From: Henckelia pumila
Lineage: Eukaryota > Streptophyta > Magnoliopsida > Lamiales > Gesneriaceae
Assembly: GCF_033568475.1 (NCBI RefSeq)
Contig: NC_133122.1
Span: forward strand, 78,453,442-78,517,441
DNA: 64,000 bases
Direction: 5' to 3'
Positions 1 through 12,297 of the stretch are shown piece after piece. The notes below the pieces were generated by a model. That model had not been told where the DNA came from. It did no database searches and saw only the letters and a list, made by a program, of their open reading frames with translations. Both the position numbers and the translations under genes were made by a program. Within the stretch, counting starts at the first letter, position 1. Every line of letters starts with the position of its first letter.

Positions 1-1
1 T

Positions 2-3000
2 TTGAAAAGGAATCAACCACCTTTGACTCCTCCTTCTATTGAGAATCCGCCGCCAGTGATAACTCCTCAGAATGATCAGGGTAGTACTGGAATGGATCAG
101 TTTGATACAACTGCAACCCCGATGGAGACTCTACTGAAGAGGTTTCGATCTTTCCGACCGCCTACTTTAACGGGTATCGAGAACTCCGTTGCTTGTGAAA
201 GTTGGCTAGATGAAATGGATGAGCTCTTTGATTCCCTCGACTATACCGATGACCGCAGAATTAGGTTAGTCAGTCATCAGTTGCAGGGTGTTGCTAAGAA
301 TTGGTGGACCACGACCAAGGAGCGAATGAGAACCGAGGCACCGCCATCACTTGGAGCTTGTTCAAGACTGAGTTCTTTAAGCGTTTCTTTCCTGTCTCGT
401 ATCGAAAGGAAAAGGGTGCCAAATTTGTGAATCTGAAACAAGGGAACTTGAGCATTGAGGACTATGTGAGAAAATTTGACAGTCTCTTGAGGTTTGCACC
501 TCACGTTGCAGATAACGAGGAAGCCAAGGCCGACCATTTCATCAATGGCTTGAACCCTGAGATATTTACCTTGGTCAATACCGAAAGACCCAACAACTTC
601 GCAGATGCTATGGATCAAGCAAAGGGAGCCGAAGCCGGATTCTTGATGCAACGAGTTAATTAGGTAGCTCCTCAGCAGCAGCAGAGATCTTTTCAGAACC
701 ATCCTGTTCAGTTTCAGCCTCAACAGTCTCAGTATCACTACCAACCTTCTCAGCAGTCGAATCAGCCTCAGAGGTTTGAGGGAGGCAACAGTGGCAGAAA
801 CAGGCGAGATCAGTATCGACTGAAGGGGAAGAATTTCAAGAAGTCTGGTAACAGTTCATCGAGTTCCAGTGGCTCTAGACAGTTTAGTTCTGGGCAGAGT
901 TCAGGGTTTTCTGGAGCTTCGTGCAGCAAGTGTGGAGGACTTCATCCCAGTGATCAGTGTCGAGGCGTGTTTGGTAGTTGCAATATCTGCTAGCAGCCGG
1001 GTCACTTTGCTAGAGTTTGTCCTCAGCGAGGATCCGATAGAGCTCAGAGCGGCAGTTCTTCTCGACCGCCAGCTCAGCCAGAGAGATCAGCTTCTGCAGT
1101 TCATTCCTTTCAACCTCAACAGCAGACTCGTCAGGGAGGTAATCAGAATCAGAACCAACATCCTCGACAGCAGGCGAGGGTGTTTTCCTTGACAGAGGAT
1201 CAAGCCAATGCAGCCCCAAATGACGTGATAGCAGGTAACTGTTCGATTTTTGGTTATCCTGCGTTTGTGTTGATTGATACGGGTGCTTCTCACTGTTTTA
1301 TTTCTGAAAGATTTGTCGTGATGCATGATTTATTTGCTGAGCCATTATCTGATGTTGTTTCTATACTTCACCTTTGGGTGGAGGAATTGTTTCGATGAGA
1401 ATGGTCCGAAATTGTGTAATAGAATCCGAAGGGAATTCGATTGAGATTGACTGCATCGTACTTGGATTATCTGATTTTGACTGTACTGTCGGGATTGATG
1501 CTCTGACCAAGTATAGGGTGATAGTAGATTGCTTTCAGAAAGTGGTTCGATTCAGACCTGAGATGGCAAACGATTGGAAGTTTTTCGGTAAGGGTTCTCG
1601 ATCCAAAATTCCGTTGATTTCTGTTTTATCCATGTCTCGTTTTCTACAGAAAGGAGCAGAGGGATTCTTGATTTATGCAATGGATGTTCAGAGGTCTAGT
1701 CCTGAGTTGTCTGAGATACCCGTTGTTATCGAGTTTCCTGATGTTTTTCCAGACGAGATTCTTGGTCTACCGCCTATTCGAGACATCGAATTTAGCATTG
1801 AACTTACACCAGGTACTCAGCCTATTTCGAAAGCACCTTACCGTATGGCTCCATTAGAGTTGAAAGAATTGAAGGAACAGTTAGAAGATTTGATTGCCAA
1901 GGGATACATCCGACCTAGCGTATCGCCTTGGGGTGCACCAGTGCTTTTTGTGAGGAAGAAAGACGGTTCTATGCGACTTTGCATCGACTACCGCCAGTTG
2001 AATAAAGTGACGGTCAAGAACAAGTATCCTTTACCAAGAATCGATGATCTTTTTGATCAACTGCAAGGTTCTTCAATGTATTCGAAGATAGATCTGCGAT
2101 CAGGGTATCATTAGCTGAGAGTTCGCGACGAGGATGTGCCGAAGACAGCTTTCAGAACCAGATATGGGCATTTCGAATTTATAGTCATGCCGTTTGGTTT
2201 GACCAATGCTCCAGCAGTTTTTATGGATCTGATGAATCGTATCTTTCAGCGGTATCTAGATGAGTTCGTCATCATCTTCATCGACGACATTCTGATCTAT
2301 TCGAAGAACCGTTCTGATCATGCCGAGCATTTGAGAATCGTATTGCAGACTTTGCGAGCCGAACAGTTGTATGCTAAGCTATCGAAGTGCAAGTTTTGGT
2401 TGGACCGAGTGGTTTTCTTAGGCCACATTGTATCGGGAGATGGAATATCTGTGGACCCCAGTAAGATCGAGGCAGTTATGAATTGGCAGAGACCGACATC
2501 AGTGCCAGAAATCCAAAGCTTCATGGGTTTAGCGGGGTATTATCGCCGATTTATCGAGGGATTCTCTTCCATTGCAAAGCCGATTATTCAGTTGACACAG
2601 AAGAATGCACCGTTTGTTTGGTCCGAACAGTGTGAGGTTAGTTTCATTGAGCTGAAGAAGAGATTGACCAGCGCTCCAATCTTGTCTATTCCATCAGGTA
2701 CTGGAGGTTTCTCTGTGTACTGCGATGCTTCTCACTGTGGTTTTGGATGCATTCTTATGCAGAGGAAGCACGTCATAGCTTATGCTTCGAGGCAGCTGAA
2801 GCCTCACGAGACGCGTTATCCGATCCATGATCTCGAGCTAGCTGCAATCGTTTTTGCTTTGAAGACTTGGTGCCATTACCTGTATGGCGAGTCGTTTGAG
2901 ATATTTTCTAACCACAAGAGCCTGAAATACTTGGTTTCTCAGTCCGAGCTGAATATGAGGCAGAGGAGATGGATGGATTTGTTTAAGGACTTCGACTGCG

Positions 3001-4607
3001 AGATCAAGTATTATCCTAGAAAGTCGAATGCAGCTGCAGATGCTCTTAGTCGGAAGCTTTGTTCTTTGTCTCTTGCTACGATTGGTGTCTCTCAATTGAT
3101 TGAAGACTGTTGTACTTCTAGTTTGGAGTTTGAGACAGATAGGAGATCCATCAGAGTTTTTGCGATTCAGGCCGAGCCAGAGTTGTTTCAGTTGATCAGA
3201 GAGGAATAGAGATCCGATCCGAGCATTCAGAGTTCGATAGAGAAGGTCCGATCAGGTCATCAGTCAGAGTTTCAGGTCAAGGATGATGATTTATTTGTGA
3301 ATAGCCATATAGTTGTGCCCGATGTTTCTGAGTTGAGACAGTGTATTCTACGATAGGCGCATTGCAGTCGGTTCAGTGTTCATCCTGGAGGCCGGAAGAT
3401 GTATAATGACTTGAAGACTCAGTTTTGTTGGAAGCAATTTAAAGGAGATGTCACGAGATTTGTGTCCCGTTGTCTGAATTGTCAACAAGTGAAAGCCGAG
3501 AGGAAGAAACCAGGTGGATTGTTGCACAGTTTACCTATTCCGGAATGGAAGTGGGATCATATCTCCATGGACTTCGTCACCAAACTACCGCGTTCAGTCA
3601 GAGGTTGTGATGCGATTTGGGTAGTGGTTGATCGGTTGACGAAATCTGCTTGTTTCATTCCGTACCGTATGAAATATCGTCACGATCAGATGGCCGAATT
3701 GTATGTCAGAGAAGTTGTGAGATTGCACGGCATTCCAAAGTCGATAGTATCAGATAGAGATCCGAGGTTCACTTCTCACTTTTGGCACAGTATTCAGGAG
3801 GCTTTGGGTACTCATTTGCACTTGAGAACAGTGTATCATCCTCAGACCGACGGTCAGTCCGAGTGTACGATCCAGACTTTGGAGGATATGCTTCGCGCTG
3901 TAGTGCTTGATTTTGGATCAGGTTGGCAGGAGTCCTTGCCTCTAGTGGAGTTTTCGTACAATAACAGCTTCCAGACGAGTATTGGAATGGCACCTTTTGA
4001 AGCTTTGTACGGGAAGAAGTGCAAATCTCCGTTATTTTGGGATGAGATTTCAGAATCACCTGAGTTGGGTCCAGATATGATTCGCGATATGGCAGAGCAG
4101 GTGAAGTTGATCCGAGTCAGAATGAAGACAGCCCAAGACCGACAGGCCAAGTATGCGAATGTCAGACGCAGACCACTGTGTTTCGAGCAGGGAGACCGTG
4201 TGTTTCTGAAGATCTCTCCGTTCCGAGGTACTGTCAGATTTGGAAAGAGAGGGAAGTTGTCGCCGAGGTTCATTGGCTCGTATGAAATTCTGGAGAAGAT
4301 AGGCGATCTTGCCTATAAGATTGCTCTTCCTCCGTCTCTTTCAAGTATCCACGATGTGTTTCACGTTTCGATGCTACGGAAATATCATCCGGATCCGTCC
4401 CATATTCTTCAGCCAGACGAGGCCGAACTTGATAAGACTCTAAGTTACTTCTAGCGACCGATTCAGATTCTTGACAGAAAAGAGAAGCAGCTCAGAAATA
4501 AGTCGATTCCGTTGGTGAAGATTCAGTGGAGTCGTCACGGAGTTGAAGAAGTGACTTGGGAGACCGAATCCGATATGAGGCAGCGATTTCCAGAGTTATT
4601 CGATTGA
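2..4607 (+). pseudogene. Decayed gag-pol of element 1
   Basis: In order: gag core (from about 100), a zinc-knuckle region with CSKCGG and a QPGHFARVCP tail (about 925-1020), aspartic protease with IDTGASHCF (about 1270), RT with YRQLN and [10 protein letters not shown] (about 1990-2310), RNase H with YCDASH (about 2720), integrase with zinc ligands and the SDRDPRF and [10 protein letters not shown] motifs (about 3380-3870), and a chromodomain-like tail ending at TGA 4605-4607. A frameshift near 330 and another near 1370 break the frame. In-frame stops lie at 661, 991, 2112, 3207, 3354 and 4452. Compared with element 2, five of the six stops are CAG to TAG and one (3354) is GAG to TAG. The true start lies left of the window. 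It cannot encode a full polyprotein. Confidence 0.9.
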
Positions 4608-4683
4608 GGTGAGTTCGTCTTCAGTTTGTTTCGTTCTTGTTCAGTCTGTGATCTGTCAGATTTCGTGGACGAAATCGAATCTT

Positions 4684-4696
4684 AGAGGGGGAGAAT
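4684..4696 (+). other. Polypurine tract of element 1
   Basis: The run AGAGGGGGAGAA sits directly before the LTR start TGTAATGCCC and would prime plus-strand DNA synthesis. Element 2 has the equivalent AGTGGGGGAGAA at its own LTR boundary. Confidence 0.75.
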
Positions 4697-6440
4697 TGTA
4701 ATGCCCTGATTTTTTTATAATTTAGTTTAATCGAGTTAATCAGGGTTTTCAGTAATTGAGGATTGTTTTGATATTTTGCAGAGGGTCACTTTGCAACTTT
4801 GGATAATAAACGACTGAAATGCAAAAAGTGGAATTTTATATATTATCTTTGGCAAGTTGACTTTCAAGTCACTTCAACCCATCACCCTCACTCTCTCCTT
4901 CCCTCTCCCTTCACGTACCGAACAGGAAACCATGGGAGACGCCATTTTGAGCTTCTTCTTCCTTCGATTCGCTTGATCCGACCGTTAGATTTCAATTCCG
5001 AGTTGAGATTCACGATCACCGCAACGAGGGCTTCATTTAGACGTAAGTTTTGCTACGATCTCTTGAACTTTGATTTTGTTGAGTTGTCAGAATTTGATAA
5101 TATTGGAGTATGTCGTTCTTGAGCTAGTATAGATCGTGTATTCGAAGTCGGTTTGGAAAAAGAACAAAGTTTGGATTTTATATGATTTTAGAGGTGAAAT
5201 TCGAAAATGATGATTTTGATTGAGGTTGGATTTGAGTTGTTTTGATGGATTGTGATGATGATTGAGTTATTGTGATTGTTGTTTGATGGTTTGTATTTCC
5301 GGATAGTCAGTTTATAGTCGTTATGCCGTCGAAATCGAGTTTGAGTTATCGGTTTTGGTTCGGTTTTAGTTGAATATCGAATTTGATTGAGTTTGAATTC
5401 CGAATTGATTTTGAGTCCGTATTCGATGTTTTGGCAGTTGATTGAGGATTTGGGAGTTGATCGAACTTGGAGACTTGTTTATCTATTGAAGAATTGAAGA
5501 CAGTATATTATTGATTGTTGTATCGACTTTGAGTTTGTTATCCGAATACACTATGATATCGAGTTATCTCTTGTTGACAGGAATCACTTGAAGTTTCAAA
5601 AAAAGGTAAAAGTCGACAATGAAACAAATGGGAACGAATACTCGAGATCGACTTATTCTCGAGTTCCCGAAAATCACATACTACATGTTTAATTGCTTAA
5701 GTGAATTTGATTTTTATTCTATTTTCACTTGCATTCCATATTGAGCCGATTTCTCGATTCATTTTGAACTTAGACGATTTAGGGAACTATATTAAAGTGG
5801 CTTTGTATTTCGAGTTTTTCCAATTGCCAGAATACTTCTTATAGTTGCTCTGAAGTCTAGGGGTTGAGTTGAACGACATCCACCCCGAATGGGTGTGTTG
5901 GTGAGTTGTTGTGAAGACTTGGCCCCGGGATCCCAATCGAATAACGATTGATATTTCGATTATCTGATTTGATAGTCCCGAGTTTTGAAGTCATGCATTC
6001 ATTCATTCTCATTTTGATTTGTTACTGATTATTACATTTCAATCTGAGGTGTTTACTTGATATTGCATGCATGTCTCTTTTACTTAGAAATTATATTTCT
6101 AACCGGTTTATCCAGCTGTTGTCTTTGTTTGTATGTGTACTTGGCAACAGGAGGATCAGGAGCTGGACCAAGTCGTTTGGGTTAGCTCGGGGTGTGATGA
6201 TAGAAGTGAGACACCGTGTATCTTAGGGTCATACCTTTTGGATTTGTACTGTTTTGTTTAGTCGAACGAATCCCTACCGTCAAACTTGTACTGTTAAACA
6301 TCGTTTTGTTGGTGTTTCAACTCCTTAGATCTCATGTATTTATGATGTTTGAACCTTGGTTGTTTGAGTTTTTGAGTTTAGTTTGTTAGACTTTTCTTTT
6401 GTGCCCTGGAGTTCAGCAGTTCGAGAGGACGGCTCGGGCC
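4697..6440 (+). repeat. 3' LTR of element 1, truncated
   Basis: It begins with TGTAATGCCCTG, matching TGTAACGCCCCG in element 2, and shares blocks along its length with that LTR, for example CTTGGCAACAGG near 6141 and ATAGAAGTGAGAC near 6202. It ends within GAGAGGACGGC near 6433, about 250 bp short of the full LTR length inferred from element 2. It contains no credible gene. The short ORF at 4799-5122 is LTR leader sequence. Confidence 0.8.
4834..4845 (+). promoter_or_regulatory. Probable TATA box in LTR of element 1
   Basis: TTTTATATATTA lies about 140 bp into the LTR. The same position in both LTRs of element 2 carries a matching TATATATTA on the minus strand, so the box is conserved within the family. 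Transcription would start just downstream. Confidence 0.5.
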
Positions 6441-6476
6441 CTGCGCCAATAACCGCGCGCCCACGCCGTCCTCTCG
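6422..6476. repeat. Inverted LTR-LTR junction with 12-bp inverted repeat
   Basis: CGAGAGGACGGC at 6422-6433 is the exact reverse complement of GCCGTCCTCTCG at 6465-6476. Each copy belongs to a different element: the left to the plus-strand LTR of element 1, the right to the minus-strand LTR of element 2. The switch between elements lies in the GC-rich stretch between them, near 6440. It is a tail-to-tail fusion of two LTRs of one family at the same LTR position. Confidence 0.75.
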
Positions 6477-8225
6477 CCCAAAAAAGTTAAGGCACCGAAA
6501 TAAACTCAACAAAACCTAAACACTTGCCTTAAAAGTATTTGACATGCCAATAACAATACAAGTAATGTTTAGGGAAGAGAAACATTCAATTCGGTAGTAC
6601 CTACATCGTTTCTTGCTTACAAAACAAATACGAGAAGTTCGAATAACTAAACATGTTCGCAAAACATAACTAGGTTGACATGATGATTGGACTTCTAATG
6701 AGTCTCACTTCTATCCCTTGCTCTTGACGCTAACCAGGTCTATGCTGACTTGATCCTGCCCTCCCTGTTGCCAAGTACACATACAAAACAAAGCAACAGC
6801 CGGATAAACCGGTGAGAATGATAATCCCAGTAAAAGCAACATATCAAGTAATACAACAATAAACATGCTTTCAAGACAACAACACAATCAATAACAACGT
6901 AATGAAATGCATGTCTTTAAACCGGGATATCGAATCTGATAAACAAAGGATTGCTGCTGTGCTTTTGGGATCCCGAGAATGAGATCATGGGATGACCCAC
7001 CGACTCTCCCGATCAAGGTGGTGCCACATATCTCACTCCTCTAGACTTTGAGCAACCATAATGAGTATGCTAGCACTAGGCGATACGACTACGACCTAGG
7101 TCACTCAATCATAGTTCCCAAACTTCCAAATAAAAAGGGCGGTTCTGCCCGCTGAATCAACATAGGCTCAAGATGAATGCATAACAAAAACATAAAACAT
7201 AAGCCACATAGTCAAAAGTAAAATCAATCAACTAGACACAAGTTCCTCATGCTAGAACAAGTGAAGATGCAATATGTGATTTGAAAGGGAAACTCGAGAA
7301 CCAACTGTCCCGAGTATGCTATCCCGCTACGATGACTGCTTTTACCTTTCAATGTCGTAGATCCAACTCCGGACAAGCTACAACAAAAGATTGTATCAAC
7401 AACTATACAACCTAAACAACAAGCAACGGTTCAAGGAAATCTCTTTACCGTTCTTCGTCCAACTCTCGACGAACAATGCTGCTAACACCGGGCTCGACAA
7501 ACTCCAACGAATCTGTACGAATACAAGAGTTGATCAACAACCATGATCACTCACAAGCCAAAGCTTCAATCAATACAAAAATGGTTCGAAATCTCCAAAA
7601 CTCAAACCGACAGCATAACGGCTAAAAACTGAACAAACGGGAAACGCATACAGCAGTTCAATACCGATATAACCTCATATAAATTCCCAAAACAACAATA
7701 ACAAAGCAAACCCATCAATCTCAAAATCCACATTTTCGAAAATGGCTTCCAAAAATCATAACAAATCCGAACGTCGCTCTAAATCAAAACCGACAGATAA
7801 TAAAGGATTAGAACTCTGTCTAGAACAACATACTCGAATCTCAAATGTTTCTAAAAACATCCAAAAACTAGAATGTATTCGATCGTAGAAGAACTTACAA
7901 TATAACAGAGCTCTCACTACAGTGATCGATAATCTGCCTTCAGAAATAAATTCCAACGGCCGGATCGAGCTCGGACTGGATTCTGGGAGCTTGGAGAAAT
8001 GTTGGAAGCGTTTCAATGGTGCTTCTCGGTTGGGAGGAAGATGAAGAAGACTTTGTCAAACAATTCTAAGAGTAGATAATATATAAAATCCACAATTTGC
8101 GTTTTAGTCCCTGAAAAATCCAATTTTTGAAAAAAGGACCCTGATCAAAATCAAGTCGGCTCGTGAACTCTGTAATCTTCGATTAACTCAAATAAACTCA
8201 TTTAAGATAAAAACGGGGCGTTACA
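6441..8225 (-). repeat. 3' LTR of element 2, end truncated
   Basis: This region aligns along its length with 22344-24124 with only scattered differences by eye. It starts (minus strand) TGTAACGCCCCG at 8225. The terminal 250 bp present in the 5' copy, including the GC-rich word array and the CA end, are absent. The small minus-strand ORF at 7756-8016 is repeated in the other LTR and is LTR leader, not a gene. Confidence 0.88.
8078..8088 (-). promoter_or_regulatory. Probable TATA box in 3' LTR of element 2
   Basis: On the minus strand TTTATATATTA lies about 140 bp into the LTR, matching the same position in the 5' LTR and in element 1. Confidence 0.45.
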
Positions 8226-8240
8226 ATTCTCCCCCACTAA
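8226..8240 (-). other. Polypurine tract of element 2
   Basis: The minus strand reads AGTGGGGGAGAAT immediately before the LTR start TGTAACG, the expected position of the plus-strand primer. Confidence 0.75.
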
Positions 8241-8323
8241 GAAGAGATTTCGTCCTCAAAATCAACAAGAACCACAACTCATAAGATAGAATAAAGAACT
8301 AAAGACAGTAAGAAGAACTCACG

Positions 8324-11300
8324 TCATCCGAATAACTCCGAAAATCGTTGTCTCGTGTCAGATTCTGTCTCCCAAGTCGCTTCCTCGACGCCGTGACGGC
8401 TCCACTGCACTTTCACCAACGGGATCGACTTGGTTCTGAGTTGTTTCTCCTTCCGATCAAGGATCTGAATCGGTCGCTGAAAGTAGCTCAGAGTCTCATC
8501 TAACTCGGATTCGTCAGGCTGAAGAATATGAGAAGGATCTGGATGATACTTTCGCAGTATAGAGACGTGAAAAACGTCGTGAATACCAGATAAATACGGA
8601 GGAAGTGCAAGTCTGTAGGCAAGATCGCCTATCTTCTCGAGAATCTCGTACGGCCCGATGAAACTCGGAGATAACTTCCCTCTCTTACCGAATCTGACAG
8701 TGCCTCTGAACGGAGAAATCTTCAGAAAGACTCGGTCTCCCTGATCAAAACTCAGAGGTCTACGCCTGACATTCTCATACTTTGCCTGTCTATCTTGAGC
8801 TGACTTCATTCTGGTCTGAATGATCTTAACCTGCTCTGCCATATCTCTAAGCATCTCCGGTCCCAAATCTTGTGACTCGGACAAATCATCCCAAAACAAC
8901 GGATATCGGCACTTCCTACCATACAAAGCCTCAAAAAGCGCCATACCGATACTCGCTTGGAAGCTGTTGTTGTAAGAAAACTCGACAAGAGGCAAAGAAT
9001 CCTGCCAACTAGTGCCAAATTCTAGCACTACCGCTCGCAGCATATCCTCTAACGTCTGGATAGTCCGCTCTGACTGTCCATCAGTCTGAGGATGATAAGC
9101 TGTACTCAGATGCAATCGAGTACCAAGTGCTCCCTGAAGACTGTGCCAGAAGTGCGAAGTGAATCTAGGATCTCTATCTGAAACGATAGACTTCGGCACA
9201 CCATGCAATCTCACAACATTGCTAACATACAACTCAGCCATCTGATCATGACGATACGTCATCCTGTACGGAATAAAACACGCAGACTTCATCAATCGAT
9301 CGATCACTACCCAAATGGCATCGCATCCTCGAACGGATCGTGGTAGCTTCGTGACAAAATCCATGGAAATGTGATCCCACTTCCATTCAGGAACAGATAG
9401 ACTGTGCAACAGACCTCCTGGTCGCTTCCGTTCTGCTTTAACTTGCTGACAGTTCAAACACCGAGATACGAACCTCGCAACATCGCTCTTCATTCTCTTC
9501 CACCAGAACTGGTTCTTCAGGTCGTTGTACATCTTACGACCTCCAGGATGAATACTAAACCGACTGCAATGAGCCTCTCGAAGAATACGCTGCCTCAACT
9601 CCAAAATATCAGGCACAACAATACGGTTATTCACAAACAAAACGTCATCTCTAACCTGGAATTTAGACTGATGCCCAGATCTGAATTTCTCTACTGAAAC
9701 CTGAATGCTCGGCTCAGACTTCTGTGCTTCTCTGATTGCAACAAACAACTCCGGTTCGGCTTGAATAGCAAACACTCTGATAGTCTCCTTATCTGTTTCA
9801 AACTCTAAACCAGAAGTGCAACAATCATCGATCAACTGAGAAACACCAATAGTAGAAAGATACAAAGAACAAAGCTTTCGGCTCAAGGCATCTGCAACTA
9901 CATTCGACTTTCTCGGATAATACTTGATTTCACAGTCGAAATCCTTCAACAGATCTAACCATCTTATCTGTCTCATATTCAGCTCTGCCTGTGAAAACAA
10001 ATACTTAAGGCTCTTATGGTCAGAAAAGATCTCGAAAGACTCACCATACAGATAGTGACGCCAGATCTTTAGAGCAAAGACGATTACAACTAGTTCAAGA
10101 TCATGAACCGGATAACGAGTCTCGTGCGGTTTCAGCTGCCTCGATGCATACGCCACCACATGCTTATGCTGCATAAGAACACAACCCAAGCCTCGGTTAG
10201 ACGCATCACAATAGACTGTGAAACCTCCAGTACCCTTCGAAATAGAAAGAATTGGAGCACTGGTCAGTCTCCTCTTCAGATCAACAAAGCTAGCCTCACA
10301 ATCTGCAGTCCAGACAAAAGGCGCATTCTTCTGAGTCAGCTGGGTAATAGGCTTGGCAATAGACGAGAAACCCTCGATGAATCGACGATAATAACCAGCT
10401 AAACCCATGAAGCTTCGGATCTCAGGTACTGATGTCGGTCTAGGCCAATTCATACCCGCTTCAATCTTGCTTGGATCGACAGAAATCCCATCTCCAGAAA
10501 TGATATGACCGAGAAAGACAACTCGATCCAACCAGAATTCACACTTAGACAACTTGGCAAACAACTTCTCAACTCGCAAAATCTGCAGTATGGTCCTCAA
10601 GTGCTCTGCATGGTTAGTACGGTTCTTCGAGTACATAAGAATATCATCGATAAAGATAATGACGAACTCATCTAAATAACGCTGAAAGATACGGTTCATC
10701 AATCCCATAAAAACCGCTGGAGCGTTAGTCAAACCGAATGGCATGACTATAAACTCAAAGTGACCATACCTCGTTCTGAATGCGGTCTTAGGAACATCTT
10801 CCTCTCGCACTCTCAGCTGGTGATAGCCTGACCTCAGATCAATCTTCGAATAGATAGAAGAACCCTGCAGCTGATCAAAAAGGTCATCTATTAGGGGTAA
10901 AGGATACCTGTTCTTAACTGTAGCCTGATTCAACTGACGGTAGTCAATACAAAGCCGCATAGAACCATCCTTCTTCCGAACAAACAGAACAGGAGCACCC
11001 CAAGGCGATACATTAGGTCTGATGTATCCCTTGGCAATCAAATCTTCAAGTTGCTCCTTCAACTCTCTCAGTTCAATAAGTGTCATACGATAAGGAGCTT
11101 TGGAAATAGGTTGAGTACCTGGCACCAAATCGATGCTGAATTCGATCTCTCGAATGGGTGGCAATCCAGGAACATCTTCTGGAAACACATCAGCAAAATA
11201 TCTAAACACTGGTAAGTCGACCAAAGCTGGGCTAGATTTCAGTACATCAACTGCATAAACCAAAAATCCTTCTGCACCTCTCTGTAACAAACGAGTCATA

Positions 11301-12292
11301 GATAATACTGAAATCAAAGGAATTCTAGATCGAGAACCCTTACCAAAGAATTTCCACTTGTCTGCCATTTCAGGTCTGAACCTGACAACCTTCAGAAAAC
11401 AATCAACTGTTTCCCTGTACTTGGTCAAAGAATCTATACCAACAATACAATCAAAATCTGACAACCCAAGCACAATACAGTCGAATTCTAACAAATTCCC
11501 CTCAAAACAAAGTTCACAGTTCCTGACTAGTCTGACAGAAACAATTCCTCCACCCAACGGTGAAGTAACAGCTACTAAAGTAGGCAACAACTCAGTAGGC
11601 AAGGCATACAATAACACAAATTTCTCAGAGATAAAGGAATGGGAAGTACCTGTATCTATCAAAACATGAGCAGAATAACCAAAAATCAAACAGTTACCTG
11701 CTATAACATCGTCAGGTGCTGCCTGAGCCTGATCCTCTGTCAAAGCAAAGACTCGTGCCTGCTGTCTCGGAGGCTGGTTCGCACTAGAGTTACTTCCCAG
11801 TCTGTTCTGCTGCTGAGGCTGGAAAGAGTGCACTGCAGAAGACTGCCTCTCGGGTTGAGCTGCAGGTCGAGATGAACTTCCGCTCTGAGCTCTATCTCTG
11901 TTACGTTGAGGGCACACCTTAGAGAAGTGTCCCGGTTGCTGATAGGTGTTACAATTACCAAAGAATCCCACACACTGATCCGGTGAGTGTCTTCCCCCAC
12001 ACTTGCTGCAGTACATGGCTGAAGATCCAGAACTCTGTCCTGAACCGAATTGCTTGGAACCACTGGAACTATAAGAACTGTTCCCCTACCTCTTGAACTG
12101 TTTACCTCTTGCTTTGTACTGATCCTTTCTATTTCCCCCACTGTTTCCACCTTCATACCTTTGCTGCAGGTTCTGATGCTGAGGTGGCTGATTCTGATAC
12201 TGAGATGGTGGGTTCTGATACTGGCTCCGTTGCTGAGGTGCTACCTGGTTACCTCTTTGCCTCCACAAGCCTGCTTCTGCTCCCTTTGCATG
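8324..12292 (-). pseudogene. gag C-terminus and pol of element 2 (one stop codon)
   Basis: A 1230-codon open stretch (12016-8324) encodes, in order, a zinc-knuckle region, protease ([10 protein letters not shown] near residue 120), RT ([15 protein letters not shown], the catalytic IDD, near residue 470), RNase H (YCDASN, about 600-720), integrase (zinc ligands, [17 protein letters not shown], about 810-1060) and a chromodomain-like tail with [12 protein letters not shown]. The same frame continues upstream to the copia insertion at 12292, broken only by TAG at 12086-12088. The second cysteine of the zinc knuckle is tyrosine ([14 protein letters not shown]). Apart from these lesions the enzyme motifs look complete. 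The products would be the polyprotein for reverse transcription and integration. Confidence 0.9.
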
Positions 12293-12297
12293 ATTCA
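12293..12297. other. Target-site duplication ATTCA, left copy
   Basis: ATTCA immediately precedes the copia LTR start TGAAAGAG. An identical ATTCA follows the 3' LTR at 21192-21196. Confidence 0.9.

Larger units (their letters stand above)
1..6440 (+). mobile_element. Ty3/gypsy element 1 (Tekay-like chromovirus), 5' end outside window
   Basis: The window opens inside the gag region of an LTR retrotransposon. Gag, protease, RT, RNase H, integrase and a chromodomain-like tail follow in Ty3/gypsy order, then a purine-rich tract and an LTR starting TGTAATGCCC. The C-terminal segment with [12 protein letters not shown] resembles the chromodomain of Tekay/Del chromoviruses; that assignment is from family knowledge. 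The same family is present as the better preserved minus-strand element 2. Its 3' LTR ends abruptly at about 6440 where sequence switches to the inverted LTR of element 2, so the LTR end and the target duplication are missing. Confidence 0.9.

Noticed and set aside
4799..5122. 107-codon ORF in the LTR of element 1
   Set aside because: It is the aligned LTR leader region of the related family member and shows only the similarity expected from DNA homology.
7756..8016. 86-codon ORF repeated at 23655-23915
   Set aside because: Both lie at the same place in the two LTRs of element 2, just after the TATA box. Repetition comes from LTR identity, and the protein has no domain features.
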